Shown piece after piece: positions 41,660 through 49,741 of a stretch of 64,000 bases of DNA. The position numbers were made by a program, and so were the translations under genes. This DNA is from Streptomyces sp. NBC_00236. GTDB taxonomy: Bacteria > Actinomycetota > Actinomycetes > Streptomycetales > Streptomycetaceae. The DNA is taken from positions 2,976,001 to 3,040,000 of the forward strand of contig NZ_CP108100.1 in NCBI RefSeq assembly GCF_036195045.1. The letters are read 5' to 3'. Numbering within the stretch: the stretch's first letter is position 1; each line of letters starts with the position of its first letter. The notes beneath the pieces are model-generated. The model was not told where the DNA came from. It made no database searches and saw only the letters and a program-made list of their open reading frames with translations.

Positions 41660-44041
41660 TCAGTCCCTGAGCAGGTCCGGCACCCCGTCCTCGTCCGGCA
41701 GGTCCCGCTCCCCCGAGACGACCGTGAGCTGCTGGGTCGCCCGCGTCAGCGCCACGTACAGGACCCGCAGCCCCGCCGGGGACTCGTCCGCGATCTCCGC
41801 GGGCGAGACGACCACCGTGGCGTCGTACTCCAGGCCCTTGGCCTCCAGGCTGCCGAGCGCGACCACGCGCTCGCCGAGCTCCGCGAGCCAGCCACGGGCC
41901 TGCGCCCGCCGGTTCATCGCGACGACGACACCCACCGTGCCGTCCACCTCGCCGAGCAGCCGCCGCGCCTCCTCGCGCACGGTCCCGGCCAGATCTCCGT
42001 CCCGTACGGTCTCGAAGCGCGGCTTCACGCCCGTGGAGCGGACCGCGGCCGGGGACTCCATGCCCGGCATGGCGAGCGCCAGGACCTTGGCGGCGAGTTC
42101 GGCGATCTCCGCCGGGTTGCGGTAGTTGACGGTCAGCGTGAAGTTCCGGCGCGGGCGGCTGCCCAGCGCCTCGTCACGGGCCGCCGACGCCTCGTCCGGA
42201 TCGGACCAGGAGGACTGCGCCGGGTCGCCGACGATCGTCCAGGTGGCGTGCCGGCCGCGGCGGCCGACCATCCGCCACTGCATCGGCGTGAGGTCCTGCG
42301 CCTCGTCGACGATGACGTGCGCGTACTCCGTGCGCTCCGCCGCGAGCCGCTCGGCCCGCTCCCACTGGGTCTCCTCGCGCTGCGGCATCAGCTCCTCCAG
42401 ACCGGTGAGCTGGTCCAGCGGATCGAACTCGCGCTTGCGCTTGGGCCGGTGCGGCGCCCCGAGCAGCGTCTGCAGCTCGTCGAGGATCGCCACGTCGTGG
42501 ACCGACAGCGGACCGCGGCCTTCCGCGTCCAGACGCTTCAGGGAGCGCGCGAGCCGGCGCACCTCGCCCTGGTTGAGGGTGCGGCGCGCCCACCGGGCGA
42601 GCCGCTTCTCGTCGGCCATGGCCGCGAGCACCCCGCGCGGGGTGAGCTCGGGCCACCAGGCGTTCAGGAACTCGATGAACGGCGTCTCGGTGGAGACGTC
42701 CTCGTCGAACGACGAACGCAGTTCGGCCGCCAGCTCCTGATCGGTGTAGCGGCCCCGGCCCGACGACCTGTTCCACAGCGCGTCGAGCAGCAGTTTGCGG
42801 GCGCGCGGACGCAGCAGGTTGACCGGTGCGGTGCCGCTGAGCACGTTGTTGCGGATGCGCCGGAGCTCGTCCTCGTGCAGTTCGACCCGGGCGCCGAAGG
42901 CCACCACCCTGAGCCGGGTGGGGGTAGCGGCCTCCTGAGTGGCCTCCTCCGCCTCGCCGAAGGCCAGCTGGCCGTCCTGCGACGGGGCGGGGCGGGACAC
43001 GGGCTGTTCCAGCGCCCCGCGGGCCGCCTTGCGCAGCACGTGGAGCATCCGGGAGGAGCCCTTGATGCGCGCCACGGCCGGTTCGTCGTAGGTGGTGGCG
43101 CCCTCGGTGCCGGCCGCCTCGTCGGAGAGCGAGCCGACCGCACGGATCGCGACCTGGCCCTCCTCGCCGAGCGAGGGCAGCACGCCCTCGGTGTACGCGA
43201 CGAGCAGCGGCGTCGGTGAGACGACGAGGATGCCGCCCGCGTACCGCCGCCGGTCCTGGTAGAGCAGGTACGCGGCCCGGTGCAGGGCGACCGCGGTCTT
43301 GCCGGTGCCGGGGCCTCCGGAGACCTCGGTGACGGAGGCCGCGGGGGCCCTGATCACCATGTCCTGCTCGGCCTGGATGGAGGAGACGATGTCCCGCATG
43401 GTGTGGCTGCGGGCCTGTCCGAGCGCCGCCATCAGCGCCCCGTCCCCGATGACGGGGAGCGTGTCGCCGCCCAGGTACGCGGTCAGCTCGGGCCGCATCA
43501 GGTCGTCCTCGACCCCGAGGACCCGGCGGCCCTTGGAGCGGATGACCCTGCGGCGTACGACCCGGCCCGGTTCCTTCGGCGTCGAGCGGTAGAACGGTGC
43601 GGCCGCCGGGGCGCGCCAGTCGATGACCAGCGGCGCGTAGTCGGAGTCGAGGACCCCGATCCGGCCGATGTGCAGCGTCTCGGCGATATCGGCGGTGCTG
43701 TCCTCCCGTACGGCGTCGTCGGCCGGTTCGACGGAGGTGAACGCGCCGTCCGGGCCGCGCTCACCGTCCTTGCCGAGCAGCAGGTCGATCCTTCCGAAGA
43801 GGAAGTCCTCGAACTCGCTGTTCAGCCGGTTGAGGTGGATTCCGGCACGGAACACCTGGGCGTCACGTTCGGCGAGCGCTCCCGGTGTACCCACCTGGCC
43901 GCGCTTGACGGCGTCATTCATGAGAAATTCCGCCTCGTGGATCTTCTCCTCAAGGCGGTGGTAAACACGGTCGAGATGTTCCTGCTCGACACCGATTTCC
44001 CGGTCCCGCAACGAATCGACAGCGGCATCCTGCGCGGCCAC
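41660..44041 (-). CDS. HelD/HelR-type UvrD-like RNA polymerase motor ATPase
   Basis: A 793-residue SF1 helicase-like ATPase. An N-terminal coiled coil (~5-90; EQEHLDRVYHRLEEKIHEAEF) precedes the 1A domain, as in HelD, which inserts into RNA polymerase and recycles it. Walker A is SGGPGTGKTA at 241-250, Walker B HVIVDEAQDLTPMQW near 570, and the motif III/IV region VGDPAQSSW and C-terminal RVLYVALTRATQQL follow. GTG 44041 has AAGGGGG upstream. HelR relatives confer rifamycin tolerance; I do not find a rifamycin-associated element upstream, so a house-keeping HelD role is as likely. Confidence 0.85.
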   Translation of the reverse strand: MAAQDAAVDSLRDREIGVEQEHLDRVYHRLEEKIHEAEFLMNDAVKRGQVGTPGALAERDAQVFRAGIHLNRLNSEFEDFLFGRIDLLLGKDGERGPDGAFTSVEPADDAVREDSTADIAETLHIGRIGVLDSDYAPLVIDWRAPAAAPFYRSTPKEPGRVVRRRVIRSKGRRVLGVEDDLMRPELTAYLGGDTLPVIGDGALMAALGQARSHTMRDIVSSIQAEQDMVIRAPAASVTEVSGGPGTGKTAVALHRAAYLLYQDRRRYAGGILVVSPTPLLVAYTEGVLPSLGEEGQVAIRAVGSLSDEAAGTEGATTYDEPAVARIKGSSRMLHVLRKAARGALEQPVSRPAPSQDGQLAFGEAEEATQEAATPTRLRVVAFGARVELHEDELRRIRNNVLSGTAPVNLLRPRARKLLLDALWNRSSGRGRYTDQELAAELRSSFDEDVSTETPFIEFLNAWWPELTPRGVLAAMADEKRLARWARRTLNQGEVRRLARSLKRLDAEGRGPLSVHDVAILDELQTLLGAPHRPKRKREFDPLDQLTGLEELMPQREETQWERAERLAAERTEYAHVIVDEAQDLTPMQWRMVGRRGRHATWTIVGDPAQSSWSDPDEASAARDEALGSRPRRNFTLTVNYRNPAEIAELAAKVLALAMPGMESPAAVRSTGVKPRFETVRDGDLAGTVREEARRLLGEVDGTVGVVVAMNRRAQARGWLAELGERVVALGSLEAKGLEYDATVVVSPAEIADESPAGLRVLYVALTRATQQLTVVSGERDLPDEDGVPDLLRD

Positions 44042-44170
44042 CGAGGCCCCCTTCTGACGTGCATTGGGCAGCCGTCAACCCTATGCGAAGGGGGGCCGTC
44101 GCGCACCTGCCGCAGGCATCGATCTCGCGCGCCGGGATATCGATTGCGTGTCGGTGGCCCCGCGGACCGG

Positions 44171-45058
44171 TCAGACGCCGACGCTCACCAGCCGTTCGCC
44201 GTCGAACGTACGGACGTCGAAGTGGTCGATGTCGGCCCGGTCCATGGCCGCCCCGCCGTGTACATAGAGCGGGTATCCGGCGGAGGGGTGACTGGAGCCC
44301 TTGATGCCGTAGCCCCACTTCGGTACGGACCAGGAGGTGACGACCTCCTCCTCGCCGGTCTTCGAGACCGCGATCAGCCGGCACTTCTGCGGGCCCTTCA
44401 CGTTCTTCAGCTCCAGCACGGTGTGCGTGCCCCAGGCCTTCGGCTCCATGCCGACCGTGGCGTCGACCGCGGTGACGGGGTCGGTGGCCTGCGCCTTCTC
44501 CTTCATGTGGTGGAAGAAGGCGTCCTCGGCGGGGCTGGTGGGGTGCGGGTCGGCCGCCTCCACGCTGCTGGTGCCGCCGCCGGTGGCCAGCACCGCGGCC
44601 ACCGGGCCGCCGATGATCAGCGCCGCTGCCGCCGCCACCAGATACCTTGCGCGCCGCGTGCGCCGGGCGCGCCCGGCGGCGACCTCGTCGACCAGGGTGT
44701 CGAGCACCCGGGGGCCCGGCGGAGTGGGGACGTGCGGGACCGGGCGGGCGCCGGACACGGCGGCCGGGGACTCGGCGAGCAGCGCGAGCATGGGCTCCAG
44801 GCCGGCGAACTCGTCGAGGTGGGCGGCGCAGCGGGCGCAACGGGCCAGATGCGCCTCGAAGGCGGCGCTCTCGGCGTCGTCGAGGATGCCGAGGACGTAG
44901 GCCCCCGCCGCGTCGTGTCCTGCCTCGTCCACGCCCCCGTCGGCGGGGGCGAAGGGACCGGCGGGCCAGGAGGGCCCGGAAGGGCCTGCGAGGGGCCCTG
45001 TGGGGCCGGAGGGACCGGCCGGCCGGGGCCCGAAGGGCTCCCATTCCTGGTCGCTCAT
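44171..45058 (-). CDS. Anti-sigma factor (zinc-finger, RskA-like)
   Basis: A 295-residue membrane anti-sigma factor. A Pro/Gly-rich start (~1-45) is followed by a ZAS-type zinc motif in AYVLGILDDAESAAFEAHL followed by ARCARC (~53-77; H-x3-C-x2-C). One membrane helix is at ~145-165 (YLVAAAAALIIGGPVAAVLA). The ~130-residue outer domain resembles RskA-type sensor ends. The ATG overlaps the stop of the sigma gene (ATGA), so the pair is made together and the sigma factor is held at the membrane until a signal. Confidence 0.87.
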   Translation of the reverse strand: MSDQEWEPFGPRPAGPSGPTGPLAGPSGPSWPAGPFAPADGGVDEAGHDAAGAYVLGILDDAESAAFEAHLARCARCAAHLDEFAGLEPMLALLAESPAAVSGARPVPHVPTPPGPRVLDTLVDEVAAGRARRTRRARYLVAAAAALIIGGPVAAVLATGGGTSSVEAADPHPTSPAEDAFFHHMKEKAQATDPVTAVDATVGMEPKAWGTHTVLELKNVKGPQKCRLIAVSKTGEEEVVTSWSVPKWGYGIKGSSHPSAGYPLYVHGGAAMDRADIDHFDVRTFDGERLVSVGV

Positions 45059-45642
45059 GCCGTGATCCCCCTCTCTTCGAGTGCGAGCTTCATGGAACGC
45101 AGTGCGTAGAAGACCCGGGACCGCACCGTGCCACTGGGGATGCCGAGCACCTCGGCCGCCTCGTTGACCGTGCGGCCCTTGAAGTAGGTCTCGACCAATG
45201 CTTCCCGGTGGGCCGGGGTCAAATCGTCGAGCGCGTCGGAGAGCGTCATCAGCCACAGCGCCTTGTCGATCTCGTCCTCCGCGGGAATGACCTCCAGTGG
45301 CGACGGGTCGACCTCGTGCGGCCGGGCCTGCCGGCTGCGGTGGCCATCGATGACGATGCGCCGGGCGACCGTCACCAGCCAGGGCCGGACGGAACCGGTG
45401 GCCCTGTTGAGCGAACCGGCGTTCTTCCAGGCACGGATGAGCGTCTCCTGCACCACGTCCTCGGCGCGCTGGCGGTCGCCGGCGACGAGGCGCAGTACGT
45501 ACGCGAGCAGAGGTCCGGCGTGTTCGCGGTAGAGCGCCCGCATCAGCTCCTCGTCGGGGACGGCGGAGGGTGACGGGGGCGGCCCACTGCGATGCCGGGC
45601 CCTGTGCGGACGGTCATCGGCCACGGCCGCATCCTTGCGCAC
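45055..45642 (-). CDS. ECF RNA polymerase sigma factor
   Basis: A 195-residue extracytoplasmic-function sigma factor. Region 2 is MRALYREHAGPLLAYVLRLV...RAEDVVQETLIRAWKN (~34-75), and region 4 is LTPAHREALVETYFKGRTVN (~143-162) with GIPSGTVRSRVFYALRSM. GTG 45642 has GGAGG upstream. It has a short, basic N-terminal extension. It is coupled to the anti-sigma gene. Its regulon is unknown; autoregulation is usual, but I cannot assign a promoter with confidence. Confidence 0.92.
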   Translation of the reverse strand: MRKDAAVADDRPHRARHRSGPPPSPSAVPDEELMRALYREHAGPLLAYVLRLVAGDRQRAEDVVQETLIRAWKNAGSLNRATGSVRPWLVTVARRIVIDGHRSRQARPHEVDPSPLEVIPAEDEIDKALWLMTLSDALDDLTPAHREALVETYFKGRTVNEAAEVLGIPSGTVRSRVFYALRSMKLALEERGITA

Positions 45643-45764
45643 CCGAACCTCCCGGTCGAGACCCTGTCGAGCTCCTTGGCCATCGATACGGGGATGCGGG
45701 GCGAACCATTCAACGCGGCTCCAAGATTCTTTCGGCCGGCCTTCGCCCGGAGGCCGGGCCTGCC

Positions 45765-46394
45765 CTACGGATCCGGGGCTTCGCGGTCCGCGGAGACAGC
45801 GGCCGGCTCGGTGTGGCGCCTGCGGTGCCGGGCGACCCGTTCGCGGTTGCCGCAGACCTCGCTGGAGCACCAGCGGCGGCGCCGGCCGCGGGATGTGTCC
45901 AGGTAGACGCGGCGGCAGTGGTCGCCCTCGCAGCGGCGCAGTCCGGCCAGGGCGACCGGATCGGTGAGCAGTTCCACGGCGTCCCGCGCCACCGCGGCCA
46001 GCAGCGCGCCGCAGCCGGGCTCGGCGCTCAGGCCGCGTACCAGGGCGCCGTTCCCGGCGCGCACGGCGCACAGGCCGGGCGGTGCGCCCGCTGCGAGCGC
46101 GTTGACGCGCTCCAGCGCGCCGTCGGCTCCCCGTCCGCCGAGCTGCGCGGTCAGCAGCCGGTCGACGGCGCTCCTCAGCTGCCGGAACCGCACGAGCCAG
46201 TGGTCGTCCACGCCGCCGAGCAGGGTGCCCGGGGGTACGGCCCCGGCGGCCACCAGCCAGTCGGCGAGCCCCTCGGGCCGGTCCAGCGGGTCGGCGGTGC
46301 CGGGGCCTCCGGCGCCCGTCGCGACCAGGTCGAGGCAGAGCCGTCCGGAGTCGAACCGCCAGTCGTACGAGCCCTTGCGCGTCGCCATGCGCAT
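45765..46394 (-). CDS. CGNR zinc-finger (ABATE) protein
   Basis: A 209-residue protein. The N-terminal ABATE domain includes WRFDSGRLCLDLVATGA (~12-28), and the C-terminal CGNR zinc finger is CEGDHCRRVYLDTSRGRRRR then WCSSEVCGNRERVARHRRR (~155-195). These proteins are putative stress-response regulators whose finger probably binds DNA or RNA. GAGG precedes ATG 46394; ATG 46388 is an alternative. It is divergent from the GNAT gene at 46502. Confidence 0.87.
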   Translation of the reverse strand: MRMATRKGSYDWRFDSGRLCLDLVATGAGGPGTADPLDRPEGLADWLVAAGAVPPGTLLGGVDDHWLVRFRQLRSAVDRLLTAQLGGRGADGALERVNALAAGAPPGLCAVRAGNGALVRGLSAEPGCGALLAAVARDAVELLTDPVALAGLRRCEGDHCRRVYLDTSRGRRRRWCSSEVCGNRERVARHRRRHTEPAAVSADREAPDP

Positions 46395-46489
46395 GCCCCC
46401 GCCTCGGGTCCGGTCGCCGTCCCCACCAGAGTGCCCCGCGCGGCTCCCTGCCGTAACCCCTGGCGCGCGGTCCGCGACAACTCCCCTCA

Positions 46490-46495
46490 TACGAT
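46490..46495 (+). promoter_or_regulatory. -10 element of a leaderless GNAT gene
   Basis: TACGAT ends 6 bp before ATG 46502, so transcription would begin at or next to the start codon. There is no ribosome site, in keeping with leaderless mRNA. A matching -35 is weak. Confidence 0.45.
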
Positions 46496-46501
46496 GGGCC
46501 G

Positions 46502-47044
46502 ATGAGCAACCCGTCACGCGCCGCCCGCCTCATGTCCGGTTCCCTGAGGCTCCGCCCGTGGGTGCCGGGCGACCTCCCGGCCCTGCTTGAGGCGTACCGA
46601 GACCCGGCGATCCAGGCGGGGTCGCGCGCCCCGGTGGCGGACGAGGCGGCGGCGGAGCGCTGGCTGCGGGACCAGGAGGAGGGCCGGGCGTCCGGGCTGC
46701 GCCACAGCTTCGCCGTGGTGGACGTCGCGCTCGGCAAGCGGCCGGTCGGCAACGTCGTCCTTGTGCGCCCCGCGCCGGACTCGGACAAAGCCGAGGTCGG
46801 GTACTGGACGGCGGCGCCGGTACGCGGCCGCGGCATCGCCCCGCAGGCTCTCGAAGCGCTGACGGGCTGGGCTTTCACGGCGTTCGCCGCCGACGGACTC
46901 GTCACGCTGGAACTGCTGCACCGGGCGGACAACGAGGCGTCGTGCCGAGTGGCGGAGAAGGCCGGGTACGGCTTCGCGGAGATGCTGCCCGCACATGTGC
47001 GGTGGCCACGGGGGGGCCACCGCCACGAGCGGCGGGCCGCCTGA
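46502..47044 (+). CDS. GNAT N-acetyltransferase (RimJ/RimL-like)
   Basis: A 180-residue acetyltransferase. The N-terminal LRLRPWVPGDLPALLEAYRD is typical. The acetyl-CoA pyrophosphate loop is AAPVRGRGIAPQALEAL (~101-117), with R-G-x-G intact, and ADNEASCRVAEKAGYGFAE (~142-160) is the usual RimJ/L tail. Likely acetylates a protein N-terminus or small amine; target unknown. It is probably leaderless. It faces the second GNAT gene across a minisatellite. Confidence 0.88.
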   Translation: MSNPSRAARLMSGSLRLRPWVPGDLPALLEAYRDPAIQAGSRAPVADEAAAERWLRDQEEGRASGLRHSFAVVDVALGKRPVGNVVLVRPAPDSDKAEVGYWTAAPVRGRGIAPQALEALTGWAFTAFAADGLVTLELLHRADNEASCRVAEKAGYGFAEMLPAHVRWPRGGHRHERRAA

Positions 47045-47047
47045 CCC

Positions 47048-47250
47048 ACAGGCCTCAGCAGACACCGGACCCGCCTCGGCCCGGCCCGACCCGACCCGAC
47101 CCGACCCGACAGCCTCGACAGGCACCAGACCCACCTGCGGCCCGGCCCGACCCGACCAGCCTCAACAGGCACCGGACCCGCCTGCCGCCCCACCCCACAG
47201 CCTCAACAGACACCGGACCCGGCTGCGGCCCCGACCCGACAGCCTCAAGA
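47048..47250. repeat. Minisatellite between convergent GNAT genes
   Basis: About four to five degenerate copies of a 35-60-bp unit with core (A)CAGCCTCAACAGGCACCGG followed by ACCCGCCTGCGGCCC. Copy lengths vary because of embedded CCCGA pentanucleotide runs (five in a row at about 47083-47109). It fills the gap between two convergent stop codons and reaches the last codons of the downstream gene. No conserved coding frame. Confidence 0.75.
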
Positions 47251-47832
47251 GGCTCCGGACACCGCCGGCGCCCCGGTCACCGGGCCGTCGTGCAGGACGC
47301 GCTGGAAGAGCCGGTGGTCACGCCACTCGCCGTCGATGTGGAGATAGCCCGGGGCCAGGCCGATCTCCTCGAAGCCGCATGTGGCGAGCACGCGCTGCGA
47401 CGCCTCGTTGTACGGCAGCGTGGCGGCCTCGATCCGGTGCAACCGCAGCTCGTCCCGGGCCAGTTCGCAGATCAGCCGCACCGCGGCGGTGGCCAGCCCG
47501 CGCCCCGCGAAGTCCACGTCCACCCAGTAGCCGAGGGCGGCGCTGCGGAACGGCCCGAGCACCACGCCGTTGAGCGTGAACGTGCCGATCGCCCGGTCCT
47601 GCGCGTCGCAGAGCACCCAGGGCATCGCGCGCCCCGCGTCACGGTCCGCCAGCGCACCGGCCAGCCGCTCGCGCTGCCCCTCCTCGGTGTAGAAGGCGTC
47701 GGGACGCACGGGCTCCCAGGGGCGCATGTACGTGCGGCTGCGGCTCAGCGATTCGGCGAGGGACCGGGCGTCGGTGAGGGCCGCGGAGCGCAGCCGCACC
47801 TCCGCGTCGACCCGGTGGATGTCGTCGCTCAT
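47245..47832 (-). CDS. GNAT N-acetyltransferase (RimJ/RimL-like) 2
   Basis: A 195-residue acetyltransferase. VRLRSAALTDARSLAESLSR starts the fold, GYWVDVDFAGRGLATAAVRL (~101-120) is the acetyl-CoA loop, and AATLPYNEASQRVLATCGF (~135-153) is the RimJ-type motif. The last codons lie in the minisatellite, so the extreme C-terminus (VTGAPAVSGAS) may vary between strains. It is related in family to, but not a recent copy of, the facing GNAT gene. Confidence 0.88.
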   Translation of the reverse strand: MSDDIHRVDAEVRLRSAALTDARSLAESLSRSRTYMRPWEPVRPDAFYTEEGQRERLAGALADRDAGRAMPWVLCDAQDRAIGTFTLNGVVLGPFRSAALGYWVDVDFAGRGLATAAVRLICELARDELRLHRIEAATLPYNEASQRVLATCGFEEIGLAPGYLHIDGEWRDHRLFQRVLHDGPVTGAPAVSGAS

Positions 47833-47951
47833 CTCCGCACGCTATCCGGCGCGGCACGGCGTCCGGACGCCGGACGCCGCCTGGACGCCCGCGAAGGCAA
47901 CTGCGCGTCTGGACCATGGAGCGGGCCGGGCCGGGCCACTTGACTGGGTCC

Positions 47952-48521
47952 ATGACAACCAGCGGGCCCGACCGGCCGATCTCCGCGCTCCACCACCTCG
48001 TCCTCGGTGCCGCCGCCGTCGCCACCGGCCTGATGGCGGGCACCTTCTACGTCTTCTCGTGCGCGGTGATGCCCGCGCTCGGCCGCAGCGACGACCGGAC
48101 CTTCGTCGAGGTGATGCAGAACATCAACGACGTCATCGAGAACCCGGTCTTCTTCGCCGGCTTCCTCGGCGCGCTGTTCCTCACCGCGGCCGCCGCCTGG
48201 CAACAGCGCCGGTCCCCCGTTCCCCGCCGCTGGATCCTCGCCGCGCTCGCGGTGTACGCCGTGGCCTTCCTGCTCACCTCGGGCGTCAACGTGCCGCTCA
48301 ACGAGGAGCTCGCGCGGGCCGGGAACCCGGCACGCATCGCCGACCCGGCCGCCGTACGCGACCGGTTCGAGGACGCGTGGGTCGCCTGGAACGCCGTACG
48401 GGCGGTCCTGTGCACCGCCGCCCTCGTGCTCCTGCTGCGGGCCTCGTACCTGATGGCTCGCCGGCGCCCTCAGGAGTCCGCGTACTTGGCGTCGGACGCC
48501 GGGTCCAGGGCCAGCCGGTAG
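47952..48521 (+). CDS. DUF1772 (anthrone-oxygenase-like) membrane protein
   Basis: A 189-residue integral membrane protein with four hydrophobic segments. It starts LHHLVLGAAAVATGLMAGTF and has the family motif MPALGRSDDRTFVEVMQNIN (~44-63) and VNVPLNEELA (~116). DUF1772 includes anthrone oxygenases in polyketide pathways, but no such pathway is nearby, so activity is open. ATG 47952 lacks a strong ribosome site; 47916 is another in-frame ATG. Its last 52 bp overlap the 3' end of nnaR on the other strand. Confidence 0.8.
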   Translation: MTTSGPDRPISALHHLVLGAAAVATGLMAGTFYVFSCAVMPALGRSDDRTFVEVMQNINDVIENPVFFAGFLGALFLTAAAAWQQRRSPVPRRWILAALAVYAVAFLLTSGVNVPLNEELARAGNPARIADPAAVRDRFEDAWVAWNAVRAVLCTAALVLLLRASYLMARRRPQESAYLASDAGSRASR

Positions 48522-49612
48522 CCGCGCTTGACGACCGTCTGGATCAGCCGTGGCACCCCGAGCGCGGTGCGCAGCCGGGCCATCGCCGTCTCCACCGCGT
48601 GCTCGTCCGTGCCGCTGCCGGGCAGAGCGCGCAGCAGGTCGGCGCGGGCCACCACCCAGCCGGGCCTGCGGGCCAGGGTGTGCAGCAGGGCCATGCCGGC
48701 GGGCGGTACCGCCCGCAGTTCGTCGTCGACCAGGACGGCGTGGCCGCGGATCTCGACCCGGTGGCCGGCGACCGGCAGGGTCCGCGCCCGGGAGGGGAGT
48801 TCGCGGCAGATGAGCTGGACGAGCGGGCCGAGCCGGAAGCGCTCCGGCTGGGCGGTGTCGATCCCGCGGTCCTGCAACGGGAGGGCGGTGACCGGTCCGA
48901 CGCAGGCCGAGAGGACGTCGCCCTGCAGGGCGGCCGTCAGCTCGTTCAGCAGGCCGCGTTCCTCGGCCCTGCGCAGCAGGGAGACCGCTGCCGGGGCGCT
49001 GGTGAAGGTGAGCGCGTCCAGGCCGCCCGCCACGGTGATGTCGATGAGCCGGTCGAGGGGGGCGATGTCCTCGGGCGGCATCCAGCGGTAGACGGGGACG
49101 CCGACGACCTCGCCGCCGGCCGCGCGCAGCGACTCGACGAAGCCGGGGAGGGGTTCGCCGTGCAGCTGGAGGGCGATGCGGCGGCCCTCGACGCCTTCCT
49201 CCAGGAGCCGCTCCAGCACCTCCGCCATGGATTCGGACGCCGGTGACCAGGTCTCGGTCAGCCCGGCGGCGCGGACCGCGCCCTTGACCTTGGGGCCCCG
49301 GGCCAGCAGTTCGACGCCGCGCAGGGTGTCCAGCAGCTGTTCCCCGATGCCCCAGCCGTCGGCGGCCTCGATCCAGCCGCGGAAGCCGATCGCCGTGGTC
49401 GCGAGGACCACGTCGGGGACGGTGTCGATGAGTTCCTTGGTGGCGGCGAGCAGTTCGCTGTCGTCGGCGAGCGGCACGATCCGCAGGGCGGGCGCGTGCA
49501 CCACGGTGGCGCCCCGCCGCCGCAGCAGGGTGGAGAGCTCTTCCGCCCGGCGTGCGGCGGTGACACCGACCGTGAAGCCCGCGAGGGGCCCGTGCTGTTC
49601 GTCGTCGTGCAT
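48470..49612 (-). CDS. nnaR: Nitrate-assimilation regulator with HemD-like and winged-helix domains
   Basis: A 380-residue two-domain protein. The N-terminal ~260 residues have the uroporphyrinogen-III synthase (HemD) fold: GFTVGVTAARRAEELSTLLR, TSAPAAVSLLRRAEERGLL. The C-terminal ~95 residues are an OmpR-type winged helix (GMALLHTLARRPGWVVARAD, VETAMARLRTALG, VKRGYRL). This architecture and its place beside narK match S. coelicolor NnaR (SCO2958), which cooperates with GlnR at nitrate/nitrite genes. The HemD-like part probably serves as a sensor rather than a heme enzyme. ATG 49612 is the likely start. Confidence 0.88.
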   Translation of the reverse strand: MHDDEQHGPLAGFTVGVTAARRAEELSTLLRRRGATVVHAPALRIVPLADDSELLAATKELIDTVPDVVLATTAIGFRGWIEAADGWGIGEQLLDTLRGVELLARGPKVKGAVRAAGLTETWSPASESMAEVLERLLEEGVEGRRIALQLHGEPLPGFVESLRAAGGEVVGVPVYRWMPPEDIAPLDRLIDITVAGGLDALTFTSAPAAVSLLRRAEERGLLNELTAALQGDVLSACVGPVTALPLQDRGIDTAQPERFRLGPLVQLICRELPSRARTLPVAGHRVEIRGHAVLVDDELRAVPPAGMALLHTLARRPGWVVARADLLRALPGSGTDEHAVETAMARLRTALGVPRLIQTVVKRGYRLALDPASDAKYADS

Positions 49613-49660
49613 ATGGTCTACCCGGCTCTCGTCCCGCTGCTGCTCAATGGTGCGGAGGTC

Positions 49661-49690
49661 CGAGCCTGCCAACGAAGCGTGACAGGCTCG
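49661..49690. terminator. Hairpin between narK and nnaR
   Basis: Eight-base arms CGAGCCTG (49661-49668) and CAGGCTCG (49683-49690) with a 14-base loop. It lies 52 bp after the narK stop on the minus strand and may attenuate read-through into nnaR. Confidence 0.45.
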
Positions 49691-49741
49691 GTTCACCCGT
49701 ATTTCCCGCCCGTTACGTCACCCGACATCGCAAGGCCATCA

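Noticed and set aside
44042..44170. Rifamycin-associated element before the HelD-like gene
   Set aside because: Only a short CCTGCCGCAGG palindrome is present; it does not match the element as I know it.
47048..47250. CRISPR-like direct repeats
   Set aside because: Repeats are degenerate, of unequal length and without unique spacers; a minisatellite explains them.
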